Source of the DNA: Ischnura elegans
Lineage: Eukaryota > Arthropoda > Insecta > Odonata > Coenagrionidae
Reading direction: 5' to 3'
Assembly (NCBI RefSeq): GCF_921293095.1
Contig: NC_060251.1
Coordinates: 38,173,644-38,237,643 of the forward strand
Length of the DNA stretch: 64,000 nucleotides
Part shown: positions 1-11,470 of the stretch, one piece after another
Position numbering within the stretch: position 1 is the stretch's first letter
Layout: every line of letters starts with the position of its first letter
The notes under the pieces: model-generated
Seen by the model: the letters and a program-made list of their open reading frames with translations, nothing else
Database searches by the model: none
Told to the model about the DNA's origin: nothing
Program-made: the position numbers and the translations under genes

Positions 1-2017
1 GATTTTTTTCCAGCATGAGCGATTTATTTAGAGTTACCGACCGTGATAGTTCGTCAAAACTCCGATTGTCATTCTCTTTTGACATATAATAGCCCCAGAT
101 AAATATCTTTGAATCGACAGCGATGTCAACCAACCGCACGTCGGTAAATGGGCTCCGGGATATCTAAATTACGATGTAAAACAATGTTGTTCCGTAGGGA
201 AAGAATGCTCTCACTCACCATCATGAAAGGGGAAATGCTTCCTCGGTTCTTTCGCTGTTCCTCCGTGGAAACTGACCTTGGAATGGATTATAGAAAGAAT
301 CATCAGGTGAACTGCGCAACTGATAATGGGCCTCCTCTTTTGAAAAGAGAAAGTAGCCGACTGTAAAAATATTGGGCTAACAATGGACTTCCCATGGAGA
401 GTAGAGTTGAAAGGGGCATAAGCCATCAAGTGAAAGCATTACGAGAAAACCGTTATTGTAGCGGCCCTCGGAGAATAACTCGTGTCATCAGTGGTCACGT
501 ATCATCGAAGTCAAGTTCAAGAAGAGAAGGATATGGTAGTTAGAGGATATTAAGGGATGACTTAGCTCCATTAGATCGCACCTGACACAAAAAGTGCCTG
601 GTGTCTGGATCAGAAGGGGAGCGAATATTACGAGAAGACAAATCACCTAGCTTCCGAGTTGAAGGTCCCAACGCTGCACTCGCGGAAGAAAGCAGTTGAA
701 GAAACGTTCCCCGGTTGATTCTATTGACTCTTGGTAAACTTTTATGGGACTCTTCTTGTTGACGAGCAGAAATTTGAAGATTTGGATAATCTTTTGAATG
801 AACCATCATGAAAAACTTTAAATCGGGCAAAAAATCTTGTGCGGGAAAATTTTTTACGACCATAAATGCGGAAAAACGCAAAACGTGGAAACACTATATG
901 CGGATTATTTTTACATTATTCTAATAGGGAATGAATCGGGACCCCAAAAAATAAACGCTAAATGCGGAAAAACGTTAAATGCGAAGACCTTAAATCCGGA
1001 TCCGACTGTACCTACTATGCTGAGAGTGCTGAGGCATAATTTCTGATTTTGAAGTAGTTTACGGAAAAAAAATTAGACATCAAAAACAATTAAAGGTTTA
1101 TATTCAAAAGCTTTAGGAAATCTTAATACTTAATTTTAAAATAAAATGAATATTGACTATTGAATGATTAGTGAACTATCAGCATCTAAAAGTGACACTG
1201 CTGGGGGAGTGCTATCTTGCTCCTGGCACTTTTTGCGAGACAAAGGAGGAGCACGAAAGCACTCCCCTGCACTCTAAGGCTTAATCAAATACAGTACACT
1301 GCCAATTATCCAGGCTAATGATGGGGAGAGATGGCACGAATGATCAGAAAACACTGATAACCCGAACTTTCACTTTAATATCTTGCAATGTTCATAATTT
1401 ACATAAAACAAGCAGTATATTTTTATTTATGCCATTATTCTGTTATTTAAGAGTGCTTCCCGGACTCGATGAGAGCTTTCCTTGCCAGTTCACAATCTTT
1501 TTGTTGGCGATAACATTGTTGTAATCGTATTATTAATGCTCCATGTGAGGCCTGGTTTCGAAAACCACATATCCATGGCTGTGTGATCACGGATATGGAA
1601 AAGTGGTACAAAAAACGTCGGAAACTGCACTGTCAGGCACTACATCAAGTAGTCGCATCTCACACAAGTTGCCCGGGTTTCAACTGCTGAGGGACGTGTA
1701 TCCGTGATCACAGAGTGCAGTCGCGCGATGCGAGGCTTGGAAAACAGGAATACGGTGCCTCCGTGAATACAACTATCGCACGATCGCTTCTATCTTATGA
1801 AGGGGATTCCAACAGAAATAATAAGCCCCGTATATCCTAGCATTAATGCAGTAATTCCGATGATTTTGCGTCCAATTTTATTTTTAAAAATATAGATCGC
1901 GGAAAATATTGAGCGAGAGTGAAAATCATGCACGGATAATCCGCAACATGGATATAACGCAGCCAGATAATCTGGAGTCGGCTGTACATCAAATGATGGA
2001 TTAGTGAAATTGAAGTA
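1..2017. other. Spacer, no gene recognised
   Basis: I see no exon with a recognisable protein and no transposon with clear ends. It should be either an intron of MMS22L, whose next exons must lie to the left, or a mixture of intron and old repeats. Two small structures are visible: a hairpin at about 1204-1267 (GGGGAGTGCT against AGCACTCCCC) and an inverted pair at about 1582-1594 and 1700-1711 (GTGATCACGGAT). Open frames such as the minus one at 540-881 have no motif I know. Confidence 0.5.
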
Positions 2018-2970
2018 CAGGCAGTCCCCGACTTTCGTACACAATGCGTTCCCGAAAACTTGTACGAAAGTCGAATGTACGAAAGTCGAACCATTGACTT
2101 CCATACTAATTAGGGGTTACGTTCCAAAAGAGCGGAATATACGTACTAAAACTTTTTTTTTCACGGAATTCATTTCAATTGACTTAATTTTAATAATATG
2201 TTAATAAAACTCCTCAAATCATCTAATTTCTTTCGAAAATAGGCAGAAAGTGCAAATAAAAGTTTAAAAAACAAGAACTCCGTTGGCTATCGAGTGAAAC
2301 TTCCTCTTGGCGTCTAAGTTGACATTCCACTTATTACGTCCACTATAAATAAAAGGACATATCAAGAAGCATAACAAAATGTATTTGTTGAACCCGCACT
2401 CTGGATACCTTTTAATTTTTACACCAAAATTCGATATTTGGCAGGTGACATTCGTGATCGCGTATATTCCGCATGTGATTCAAAAAAGACAAACGGAATT
2501 CGGGTGATATTTCGTGCAATATCGTTGCTGAAGGTTTACATGAATTAAACAGCACTCAAACGAAAAAACACAATTAGAAAGGTCTTACTAGTTTTATTGA
2601 AAGCTATTCGATGATGTCTAGTCAACTTCTTTTGAAAAATATCTTCAATGAAGGCTTTCTTCTTCTCTTGATAAAGGAGCCTATAGCAGGCAGTCTCTCT
2701 CCCAAATAAATCACCTAGATTAGAGTCTATTACCAACAATTCCCTTCATTATATACGTTCGTATTGTTCGTATATACTGCCGATACTGACATTTGAAACA
2801 ATTGAATGTTGGGATGCGCAATAAACATCGCGGGAATTTTAAAAAAATTACAGACCAACGTCCGAAAGTCCGAATTTAGCATACGAAAGTCGAGTAAAAG
2901 GTGTCAATTTTGAATGTACGAAAGTGCGAATTGTACGAAAGTCGAGTGTACGAAAGTCGAGGACCGCCTG
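2018..2970. mobile_element. Pogo/Tigger-like non-autonomous DNA transposon
   Basis: The ends are inverted copies beginning CAGGCAGTCCCCGACTTTCG on the left and CAGGCGGTCCTCGACTTTCG on the right complement. A TA dinucleotide sits immediately outside both ends (2016-2017 and 2971-2972), as expected for a Tc1/mariner/pogo target-site duplication. Just inside each end the ACGAAAGTCGA motif recurs several times, like subterminal transposase-binding repeats. The interior has no transposase frame. It lies downstream of MMS22L exon 6, presumably in an intron. Confidence 0.75.
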
Positions 2971-3083
2971 TAGCATAATAAAATATCTAGGAAAACTGGA
3001 GAGAACAGCCTTGGGAGACTGATGTTAAGATAATGACCTCAATCAAAAAATAGAAGAGGTGTAAAGAATCAATTCATACAAAC

Positions 3084-3302
3084 CCGCTTGCTTTTTTTTC
3101 CAAGATAGATGCCCTGATCACTATATCCATATAGTTGACTGAGATTGAGGAGCATCCAAAGGGAAAAAGAAACTGGATCTGAACAATGAAATGTTTCTTT
3201 TTCTTTGGTTCCTCTTGAATGCTGCTCATCTGATCCTAGACCAGGCGGTGAAGTGATGGGTTGAACTCTGTCAAGAAGAGAATTCACCTGTTCCCAGAAA
3301 GA
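3084..3302 (-). CDS. MMS22L: MMS22L coding exon 6 (residues 283-355)
   Basis: The acceptor is a run of T ending CAG at 3303; the donor GTTTGT is at 3083-3082. The 219 nt are phase 0 throughout. It begins SFWEQVNSLLDRV (human SFWNWLNKLL) and holds FSLWMLLNLSQLYGY (human FSWWIITHVASLYKF). The next exon was not found in the leftmost 3 kb. Confidence 0.93.
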
Positions 3303-6300
3303 CTGAAAAAAAAAAACAAAACGTGATAATTATTCATTAGCATTTGATAAAAATTTTATTGATATAATTAATATACTTTACCTTTCCAGTTCCATTCTCT
3401 TCCTGACCATCACACAAAAGCTGAAGTAAAAGCCACAGCTCTCTAACACAGGTACATGCAAAAGGAGTCTCCGTAAATAGGTCATCAGGATTTGCCTGAA
3501 AATGAAGAATATTTTCAATGATACGAGAAAAATGAAATGGCATATAAGCAGATCAACAAGACACGTGAGACCACTGCTTTTTGATGAATTTAGAACCTAC
3601 TGTGGATGCTTAAAGTCAGAAAGGGCATTTCAACTGAACTTTTAATCTCGTAATTTACAATACCTGTTGAAAGTAGTATAGATGAAAATAGTATTTAAAT
3701 GATTTGATACCAGGACACTTTAACATCTATTACTGAGTACATTGCTGCAGGTGTACATAATATGATAAATCGATGCCTTGATCTAATGCTGGCTCACTTT
3801 ATACTGCAACTCACATTATGAACACTCCTGTAGCATGAATCACCATTGCAGAGAATGGGTCAACAGCATAACAGCAAAGGTCTTCAAAATATAATCAAGT
3901 AGCTCAATTTATATACTGATTAAAATTTCATACAGATGCATGCCAATAGATACGACCATCCAAATGCAAGGAAACTCAGAGAGGATATTAATAAAAAGAA
4001 ATATAATTATTTATTTCTATTAGTGAAATTTTTTCTTCTCTAGTGCAATTTAAAAAATTGAACAAGTATTGAGAAAAATTAGCAATATTGTTACTAACAG
4101 AAGGAGATGAATGTGCAATTTTTTAGAGTACTTTTTCACATACAGCTGTGACGCCAATTTACAGTGAAATTTTTTTAACAATGACATTAATTAGACACAA
4201 TGCATAACAATATAAAAACTAACAAAGGATTAACCAGCAGAGAAAGGAAAACATTCAATTGGCAGACAGATGAGACGGAGCTTGTGTGGTGAATTTCTTG
4301 CATGACAGGTAAAAAGGATCGACGGAAAGAAGGAGCAAATTTAGAAGGGAAGAGAGGCAATATAAAAGTGAGTGCTTGGTCAGGCAGATTCTGGGAATAG
4401 GCAGATGAAGTAGGGAGAGCAAGTGGATGGAATGAGTCGCTATTCTAAAATTCAACAGAGAGAGGAGTTCAGGGCAGTCAGAAGTCAAGTTTAAGATATT
4501 GTGTAGAAAGTTGAAGTTCGTTTTAAGTCTGAGATTCTGAAGATTAGACAAGGAAAGAGAAGACAATACAGCATCAGAGGACATATTGCGTAAATGAGGG
4601 ACTCTATGTTTAACTATTTTGGCAAAGAAGGGTAGGATGCAATCAGGGGATTTTAGGTTAGTCAGGGCTGATATGGACCAAATTGGAGAGCAATATAAAA
4701 CTATGAAAAGGACAATCATTGGGAAATAGGAGTGGAGTGCATTGGGCTCTTTAATTCACGTGAAGCAGTAAAGAAGGCCTAACAGAGACATGGCTTTCAT
4801 ATTTATTGTCTGAACGTGGTCGGAGTAGTTCAGTTTGGGGTTGGTTATAACGCCCAAGTCTTTCATAGTCATAATTCTGGTCAAGGGAGATGAATTAATG
4901 GTGAAGTTGAAAGTGATGGGTTGTGTTTTTAATGCAATAGTCATGATGCTGCAATTTTTATGGTTTAGCTATGGTTTCCAAGTACCACACCACAGGGAAG
5001 CTTGATTTAGGCCATTTTGAAGATCTCTGAAGTCAGAGGTGTTTTTTTATTTCCTTGTAGATCTTGCAATCATCAGCATACAGAAGAGTATATGTTTACA
5101 AGGACAGAAGGTGGACTGAAGATCATTAATATACATATGTATATATCGAAAAAATAAGGCCCAAGGACACTGCCCCGAGGAACTCCTGACGTCAGAAGAG
5201 ACCAAGAAGAAGAGCTACCAGCGAGTATTACACACTGGGTTCTGTGGGACAGAAAGCCTGAGAGAAGGCCAAGGAATCTACCATGTAAGCCAAAGCGTTG
5301 GCTTAGATTATGAAGGAGGAGTTGATGATGAGGTGTGTCAAAAGCTTCGGAGAAGTTAAGATAGATGGCATCAAGTTAATGAGAGTTTTCTATTGCATTG
5401 ACAAGATAGTGGTTCTGGAAGACAGCAAGATTTGTTAGGCATGATCTTCCCAGAAGGAAACCATTCCGCTGGGGGGATAAAAAGGGAGAGGTGAAATAGA
5501 AAATATGTACTGTTGAAGATTATGTGCTTACAGATGGGAGAAAGTATTGGAAGCAAAGATATGGGGCGATAGTTTGAGATGTCACTTTTTTTACCCACTT
5601 TGAGTATGGCAATAACATTGGCGCATTTCCATAGAGGAGGTAAGGTTCCCAAAGAAAAGCAGTGATTAAACAAAAGGGTTAGAGGTTGTACAAGTGAAGA
5701 GGCACAGTTGCTAATGAGTTTAGGGCTGAGAACATCAGGGGTGCGTGAGCAGTAAAGGGGTTTTTGCAAAGGTATTCATAAACTTCCCTGGAATCTGTCT
5801 GTATGAATGGTAGAGAATCACTAGACAGAGGTAGGATGGACTGAGGAGGGGTTACTTTGTGGTAGGAAGTAGGCAATTGGAAAAGAATTTCAGAAAGAGA
5901 TTAGGTCTCTCTGAGCCTGACTCATGGTCCGACTCCAAAATATTTCGGCCGTGGATGACTGCCTCAGGCACCATGGTTGAGAGCAAGAAGTCCAGGGTTG
6001 CTGTATTGCGAGTGCTCTGAAGACAATGTTGGGAGAGTTGGAGAGCATTAGTTAAATGCTCAATGAAATATCTATCATGGGGATTGAGTAATATGTAATA
6101 ATCTATAGAAGTGGTTTTCAAGTCGGAAAAAAGAATATCATTAAGGTGGGCAACATTCAAGTACTCCCAATGACTATAAAAATGAGACTTATATTTCAAA
6201 CAGTTATCTAGTGAACTATTGGTAAAACATTTGGACATACACTTAACACAGCCATTTAATATTATAAAAAGGTATATTGGAAAATTAAATTTTCTAGAAT

Positions 6301-9300
6301 TCCTTCCTGACACCATACATACAATTATACACCACAATGCAGGATGATGTGTATTTTTTAACAGCAAGTGGTTAAATACTAACCTTTTCAAACCTTGCTA
6401 CGGCAAGAAAAGTGAGCTCACTCAATAGTGAACGAACAGAACATTCTAACTGTCCAGTTTCTCGAACTCTATTTGATGCTATGATAAATCCCATTCCTGA
6501 CTCCAAATCATTACTTGAAGACTCAGCATAATATTTTATAACTTGAAGAACACTGATATAGTACCACCGTACATCTAAATTCAAGTGAAAAAAGTGGTAG
6601 AAACCTCTTGAACCCTATAAAAGAAAAATAAGTTGTAATTAATAATTTTACTAGGAAAATTTCTCCACTCAACTCTTTATCAGGCAGTAAGAGAAATAAT
6701 GCAAGTTGAAACATACATTTTCATATAAAATAGGTATAATTGGAAAAAAAAAACTAAATTTGCTTTAAAAGGGGACCCATTAATTATAGTTATGCATAAG
6801 TCAATAAATATACAAAGAATGATGCAAAATGAATAAGTCGCTTGATGCCATATGCACAATATTTCCAAAATATACTTGAAATTTACGGCTTTCAAACTAA
6901 CCATGAAGAATTTAATTTAATATTTCTATCTAAGTGTTCTCAAAAGATATAACTCCTGATAGCAGAAATATTAAATGTAAATATGTATATTTATTATCCA
7001 ACAACACATTATTCACTCAAAAAAATGAATACAAAATCTTTGGAAGCAACATTTTAACTGTACCTTGATAATGGTGAAAGTATCTCCCATTATTATAATC
7101 AATGGCTTTGAATGACATTCAGACAGCAAAAAAAAACAAACAGATTTTTCGGAACATAAATTACTTTCTGTAGAAAAAACGTATTAAATGTAATATACAC
7201 GTTAAATTCTGTAACTGGATATAAACCTTGAACTTGATCTTGATAGAAAAACAAATTTGTGATTAACTGGTCAAATAATTACTGTACCATAACTGACTTC
7301 AATGCTTTGATTTTGCTGCATTGCATACAAGGTGCGTTCCTTAAGTAATGCGAACAAATTTTTCCTTTTGCAACAATATGCCACTGCATGTTCTAATCTT
7401 CTGGGCTAGGTGGAGGTGGCTGTTAGATTCAAAACATGCTCAGTCTCATTTAGCTGCGAGCTGTTAGGGATTCAGGACATGCATTCCTGTGTGAGCTCCA
7501 TTTTGAGTTTATGTAACACGATACAATGCATTGTTCCGTGGAGCAACAGTACGCTTTCAAAATTTGCTTTTAACTTGGAAAGTCCACCGAAACATTTCCA
7601 TTAATTCAGCAGACGTATGGGAGTTGTTGCTCGTCCAAATCACAAGTTTTCTGATGGCAAAAGTTGTTCATGAAGGGCTGAGAAGAGATCGCCAACAAAT
7701 CTCAGAGTAGATGGCCATCAACCTCAAATCCATGGATTCAAGCATGGTAGAGACTGAAATTTTTTCCTGGGAGAGCCTTAATCTTTTAATTTGATGCCAA
7801 ATTTTATCGGAGGCACATGGCAACTTCTCCACAGTATATCCTGTAGTTCTGCAATTATTAAATTATTTGAAATAATTATTTTTTGGATTAGGGTGGTTTC
7901 CTATTTTTTTTAATGCCTAAATCGAAAGATAATTAGTCCTGGAGTACATATTTCACTCCCTAAGATTGTTAAGTGACGATATATATTTTTCACAATTAAA
8001 TGAAAAGTGAAAATTTTCAAGAGCGCGAAAACACAACAGCTAAGTATGAATGCTGGGAAAAGATCGTGTGACATCATTCTGGTTCCAGCTGCCATGGTTA
8101 CAGGCCACTTTTATGCGATGATATGAGCGCCGCTAAGATGCAGGCTGCTAACAGGTAGCAGAGTACCCTGCTGGCAGGTGACTCTTGGCTTAAATAAGGA
8201 TTATTAATGCCCTATCATATGATGGAAACTTTCTGACGACATGAAATTTTAATAATTGATTATTATGAGATGTTTCCCTGAGCTCTGTGCCACATGCATG
8301 CATTGGTAATGTCAGACAATGTAAAACTCCTGACTACTCTTATAGCATCTAGGTCCCTGTGACATCACGTGGAGTGGCATCGTATGGGCGCCAATCTGGC
8401 CTTTTTCAAATGAGATTAAAATTGACCACTAACATTTGTCTAAACTGGGATTTCTAAAACCAAATAATTTGTATATTATGAATACACTAATGGTGGGTAA
8501 CGAATCGTAATCAATGGCTTTCATTTCCTTTGATGAAAGAAGTAACCTTATTGACAAAATAGTCAAATTCTTAAATCAATCACAGTTTGCAGCATCTCAA
8601 TTTGAAAATTTAATCAAGTCAATCCTCTGCTTGGTTGAAGTACTCTAATAAAATATGCTAACACTTCACCCCAATGATGGCCTGGAGTTAGTTTGAGAGC
8701 ACAATGAGCAATGCTATAAGATCCATGCCACCTCTACCTCCTGAGTTCAGTCAGCCACATGCATGTCAGGTTTTTGTGAGCTAAGGCCTGTTGAGAAGTG
8801 CTCCAGCTGAAGATTTTTTCTTAGTTTTCAGCAACTTTAAATGGTATGAACCAGTTTTCAGCACAAAGAGAAAACGCTTGAAAGAGGAGAAACTTCATTT
8901 TCCTGCCAGAGTAAAATATTCATGGCACAATTTCATAAAATTAGAGTCTGCAAAGATCAACACATTCGACATCTGATATTGTTGATTAATATAATGACAG
9001 AATTGAAATAAAACGGTTTCTCCCATCAAATAATTGTTAAAGAGCAGTTTCAAATTGCTTCCAAATGAATGCAATTTGTATTTCCCCACTGGTTCTATTT
9101 TTTTCTTGGCTAAGAAACTCTAATTCAATGCAAATGGCAAGCATATACCAGGATTGAAAGGTAGCATGAGCAATTTCTAAAATATTAAGTAAACCGTAGA
9201 GAATATGCGAATTAACGTACGCAAAGATTGACAAAATGCAGATTCATTAATCACGTACTAACCTTTTTAAAGAAGTGCGTGTGATGAATTAAAGGTAACG

Positions 9301-10074
9301 ATATCAACTTCGGTAAACATTTACGAAAGGAAGATAGCGCTGGCATGAGGGTACTTTTGAGATGGTCCATTAATATCTTACTTTCCAAAGGCACACTGCA
9401 AAATATAACAGGTCCATTAAATTAGAAATATCAAAGAACAGTCACACAGCTAGCAGTCTAAAAAAACTTACCAGGACAAAAACATTCTTATGTATGACAG
9501 CAATTCACAGATGTTTTTCCTTATTTGTAAACATTCCTCTTCAGTCATGTCACTATTTGCAGAGCTTCCTCCCTCCATAGCAAACGGAAATGAGTTTTCT
9601 AACATTTTAAATTCCTTCCTATAATTAAAATCATATATAAAAACACTTCTTGAGTAAAAGTAGAAATATTTAGATAGAAACGACGGAAGCCCATATCTAA
9701 ATGTAGTCTAAAATCTGGTGCAAGATTTACCACACATACTATTGATGTAAAAGATATTTTACAATGACAACATGTATATAAAATGACAGGATAACTTATA
9801 CGCAGTAATGACTTGCTTTCAATAACAATGAGGGAGGAAGGCTGTCCTCATACCTGGCCATTTGAAATAGCATTCTGCTTTGGTGAATCGCAGAACCTTT
9901 ATCAAACGTTCTTCCAAATAGTAAAATATCACTTTGGTACTTAGCATCTTCATTTTTGTAGGTTCCCAAGAGAAACTCCTTTTCCCAGCAACCAAGGAAT
10001 GAGCGAGCACTAATCGTTTCATCATTACCGGCGGCACCAGAACATTCAAACCATCTAAAACCTTCTATACTCAT
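3084..10074 (-). CDS. MMS22L: MMS22L (methyl methanesulfonate-sensitivity 22-like), N-terminal exons; gene continues off the left edge
   Basis: Six coding exons: 10074-9854, 9618-9472, 9395-9263, 6614-6384, 3495-3382, 3302-3084. Every junction is GT-AG and the phases join without a stop to give about 355 residues. From memory of human MMS22L the order of conserved blocks is the same: FExC near the start, SRxLF-xxR in exon 1, NIRxx in exon 2, VPL in exon 3, HLNLDVRW in exon 4, ELWLLL in exon 5 and SFWxxVNxLL in exon 6. In vertebrates MMS22L binds TONSL and helps load RAD51 at stalled or broken replication forks in the nucleus; that role is assumed here. Human MMS22L has more than 1,200 residues, so about two thirds is outside the window. 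The start is the first in-frame ATG upstream of the conserved block (10074-10072). Introns hold a LINE, a mariner relic and a MITE. Confidence 0.94.
3382..3495 (-). CDS. MMS22L: MMS22L coding exon 5 (residues 245-282)
   Basis: The acceptor is CTTCATTTTCAG and the donor GTAAAG; 114 nt, phase 0 at both ends. It holds CTCVRELWLLLQLL, equivalent to human CLCIKELWVLLIHLL. Confidence 0.93.
4255..6330 (-). mobile_element. Degenerate CR1/jockey-type LINE in MMS22L intron 4
   Basis: Minus-strand fragments of a non-LTR retrotransposon lie in order. They are an endonuclease-to-RT linker (about 6330-5850), RT start motifs (KCANVIAI and NYRPISLLPI, about 5650-5560), SGVPRGSVLGP (about 5200-5150), the catalytic YADD at 5069-5080, KDLGV-x-HV (about 4900-4800) and a C-terminal piece down to about 4255. 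Stops and frameshifts break every part, so it is inactive. It runs in the same direction as MMS22L. Confidence 0.85.
6384..6614 (-). CDS. MMS22L: MMS22L coding exon 4 (residues 168-244)
   Basis: The acceptor is TTTTTCTTTTATAG and the donor GTTAGTATT; 231 nt, phase 0 at both ends. FFHLNLDVRWYYISVLQ matches the human LLHLHLDIHWLVLEIL block, and the exon ends ARFEK against human NRYDK. Confidence 0.93.
7325..7745 (+). pseudogene. Relic of a mariner transposase (N-terminal part)
   Basis: Plus-strand reading from about 7533 gives EQQYAFKICF-x-LGKS-x-ETFPLIQQTYG, followed by a WQKLF-like stretch and RxxxxQSRWPSTSNP. This is the order of the helix-turn-helix region of mariner-family transposases (EQR-x-IKFCVKLGKSATETF, then WHKRFKDGRE, then SGRPSTS). 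Stops break the frame and the DD(E/D) catalytic half is absent. The 5' part begins near GTGCGTTCCTTAAGTAATGC, which may be an eroded terminal repeat. Confidence 0.7.
7891..8548. repeat. GGGTGGTTTCC non-autonomous element, copy 1
   Basis: About 660 bp, closely related to 50783-51443 and 61974-62623. The left end is TA then GGGTGGTTTCCT; the right end GAAGTAACC is an eroded complement. Shared internal landmarks are the AAATGAAAAGTGAAAA stretch, the GCGCGAAAACAC stretch and the ATGGGCGCCAATCTGGCC stretch. No protein frame. Confidence 0.8.
9263..9395 (-). CDS. MMS22L: MMS22L coding exon 3 (residues 123-167)
   Basis: The acceptor is ATATTTTGCAG and the donor GTTAGT. The 133 nt enter in phase 2 and end on a codon boundary. 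It begins VPLESK, equivalent to the human VPVHPY segment. It is too short to stand out as an open frame and was found by following the gene order. Confidence 0.9.
9472..9618 (-). CDS. MMS22L: MMS22L coding exon 2 (residues 74-123)
   Basis: The acceptor is TTTTAATTATAG and the donor GTAAGT. The 147 nt enter in phase 2 and leave in phase 2. The segment ECLQIRKNICELLSYIRMF aligns with the human NIRQQCVLFLHYVKVF region. Confidence 0.92.
9854..10074 (-). CDS. MMS22L: MMS22L coding exon 1 (residues 1-74)
   Basis: Begins ATG AGT ATA; the last 2 nt (AG) precede a GTATGAGG donor and are completed by the first G of exon 2 to encode Arg74. The conserved FEC and SRMLFQMAR segments mark the frame. A possible acceptor (GCGATAG) lies just upstream of the ATG, so a 5' untranslated exon further up is possible. 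Confidence 0.9.
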
Positions 10075-10522
10075 TCTATCGCATGAAGAAATAAGGAGAT
10101 TAATGTATGTGAGCACTCATTTCAATAAAAGAATAAGCCATTACATAATTGAGGTCAACTATACCGAAGTATTAATTCCGTATCTACACCACAACTATGA
10201 CCTTAAATATTAAAGTATTTATTCCCGCCATTTAGTAAACATCACGAATTTCTTTTCTCACTTATTTACAAGGAAAGTCCCATCATTTTAACGTAGATGT
10301 CACTACTGTCGAATTAACGCTGCGCCGCGTAGTTTGTTTTGAAATGAAGAGTACAATTTTTAAGAAGTGGCCTTTCAGTATTTCACTTCGCTTTGGCAGA
10401 ATCTTGTGATACACAGAATTTTTGATTGAGTCACCATGAATTAGTGTATAGTCCTGTGAATTGTCGTGATCACAATTGTTGAAGTGTTGAACCGGTTCCA
10501 ACAGGCATTTGACACCTGAATG
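10075..10522. promoter_or_regulatory. Candidate bidirectional promoter region upstream of MMS22L
   Basis: This interval lies between the MMS22L start codon and the first possible donor of the plus-strand gene (ATG immediately followed by GTAAGTAA at 10520-10528). No TATA box or known element could be identified. Shared-promoter status is an inference from the divergent arrangement only. Confidence 0.3.
10520..10522 (+). CDS. Possible first coding exon (start codon abutting a splice donor) of the small plus-strand gene
   Basis: ATG is followed directly by the consensus donor GTAAGT. It would join in phase 0 to the 12-nt candidate exon at 11459-11470 or directly to the exon starting 13473. This is inferred from splice signals only. 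Confidence 0.2.
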
Positions 10523-11458
10523 GTAAGTAACTTTGCTTATTGTTTGCGCTCGCACAAATGTGTTCTTTTACAGTTTATAGATTTATAAGAGTCAATCATA
10601 CGGAATAATAAGGTTAAAACTGCAGCTAATATTTATCCCATTTTTATAGACTCCTGCTGTAATCCTATCCAATTTCCCCGTTTTGCAGTGGGAAAAGAAA
10701 CACGAATTTATGCGTTTTCAGGGATTTGTGAGGTAATTAGGTGCAGGCATAGCAATAAAATTAGCTTCTTTGCTGCTGTACATTGCAAGGACAGACTCAG
10801 TTCCGTCTACTTTCCGGAAAACCCAAGTATCACTGTACTGAAAGCTCAAGCTTTAAAATGAGTTAATGAAATTTATTTGGTTGCTGAAGGCTTGGAATTA
10901 GAATCCTTTAACTCCTAAAAATTCAAATTCGTATGCATATCTGCGTGATCGGTTGGAATAGAACTTGAACTATTGCAAGGATCAAATTAAATGAGGCTCG
11001 ATCTTTTCGGACCGTATTTTCACAAGTGGTTCTAGTGACATTGGAATTTCTTGCATTCATTCTTGAATTTATGGGTTCGCACATTAGCTTAAGTACGTGT
11101 TAACAAAGCAGTAAACCAGGCCGTAGACTTTTATATTCGGAGTGACTAATGTGTGAGAGACTGCTCTTAAGGAGGTTCAATATTGATATCAATTACATAA
11201 ACTACTCAATATGATTACTTCATGCATATTTTGCATGGAAAAGTTTTGGGAAAATTGATCTTTATATTTTTAATCAAACAGATTTTCTTATGCTGTGTGG
11301 TTGAGCTGTTGAATTATTTTTTTGTTGCTGACACAATTTGACTTCAAATGCAACATTCATTGTTATTAATCCAAATGGAAAGCAAACTTTGTACCAGTCA
11401 TTCTCACAAGTACATATAAAATAAATTGTTATAGTAATTATAATTTTTTCTATGCTAG

Positions 11459-11470
11459 CATAGCCTCACG
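11459..11470 (+). CDS. Possible 12-nt microexon of the small plus-strand gene
   Basis: CATAGCCTCACG lies between a pyrimidine-rich acceptor (TTTTTTCTATGCTAG) and a perfect GTAAGT donor. Its length is a multiple of three and it would add His-Ser-Leu-Thr without changing frame. Nothing beyond the paired signals supports it. Confidence 0.22.

Larger units (their letters stand above)
6615..9262. other. MMS22L: MMS22L intron 3
   Basis: Between exons 3 and 4. It holds the mariner relic and one copy of the GGGTGGTTTCC element. The remainder, about 6615-7324 and 8549-9262, is AT-rich and I see nothing specific in it. Confidence 0.7.

Noticed and set aside
540-881. 113-residue minus frame as a further MMS22L exon
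   Set aside because: No similarity to the recalled MMS22L middle region and no suitable splice signals in phase.
5852-6391. 179-residue minus frame as a separate gene
   Set aside because: Its first residues come from the MMS22L exon 4/intron boundary in another frame, and the rest is LINE linker sequence.
9819-10049. Alternative minus frame of MMS22L exon 1 reading MKRLVLAHSLV, which resembles human KRLILNLDPLP
   Set aside because: The other frame joins exon 2 in the correct phase and aligns along its whole length, including SRMLFQMAR; the resemblance is a coincidence of one short stretch.
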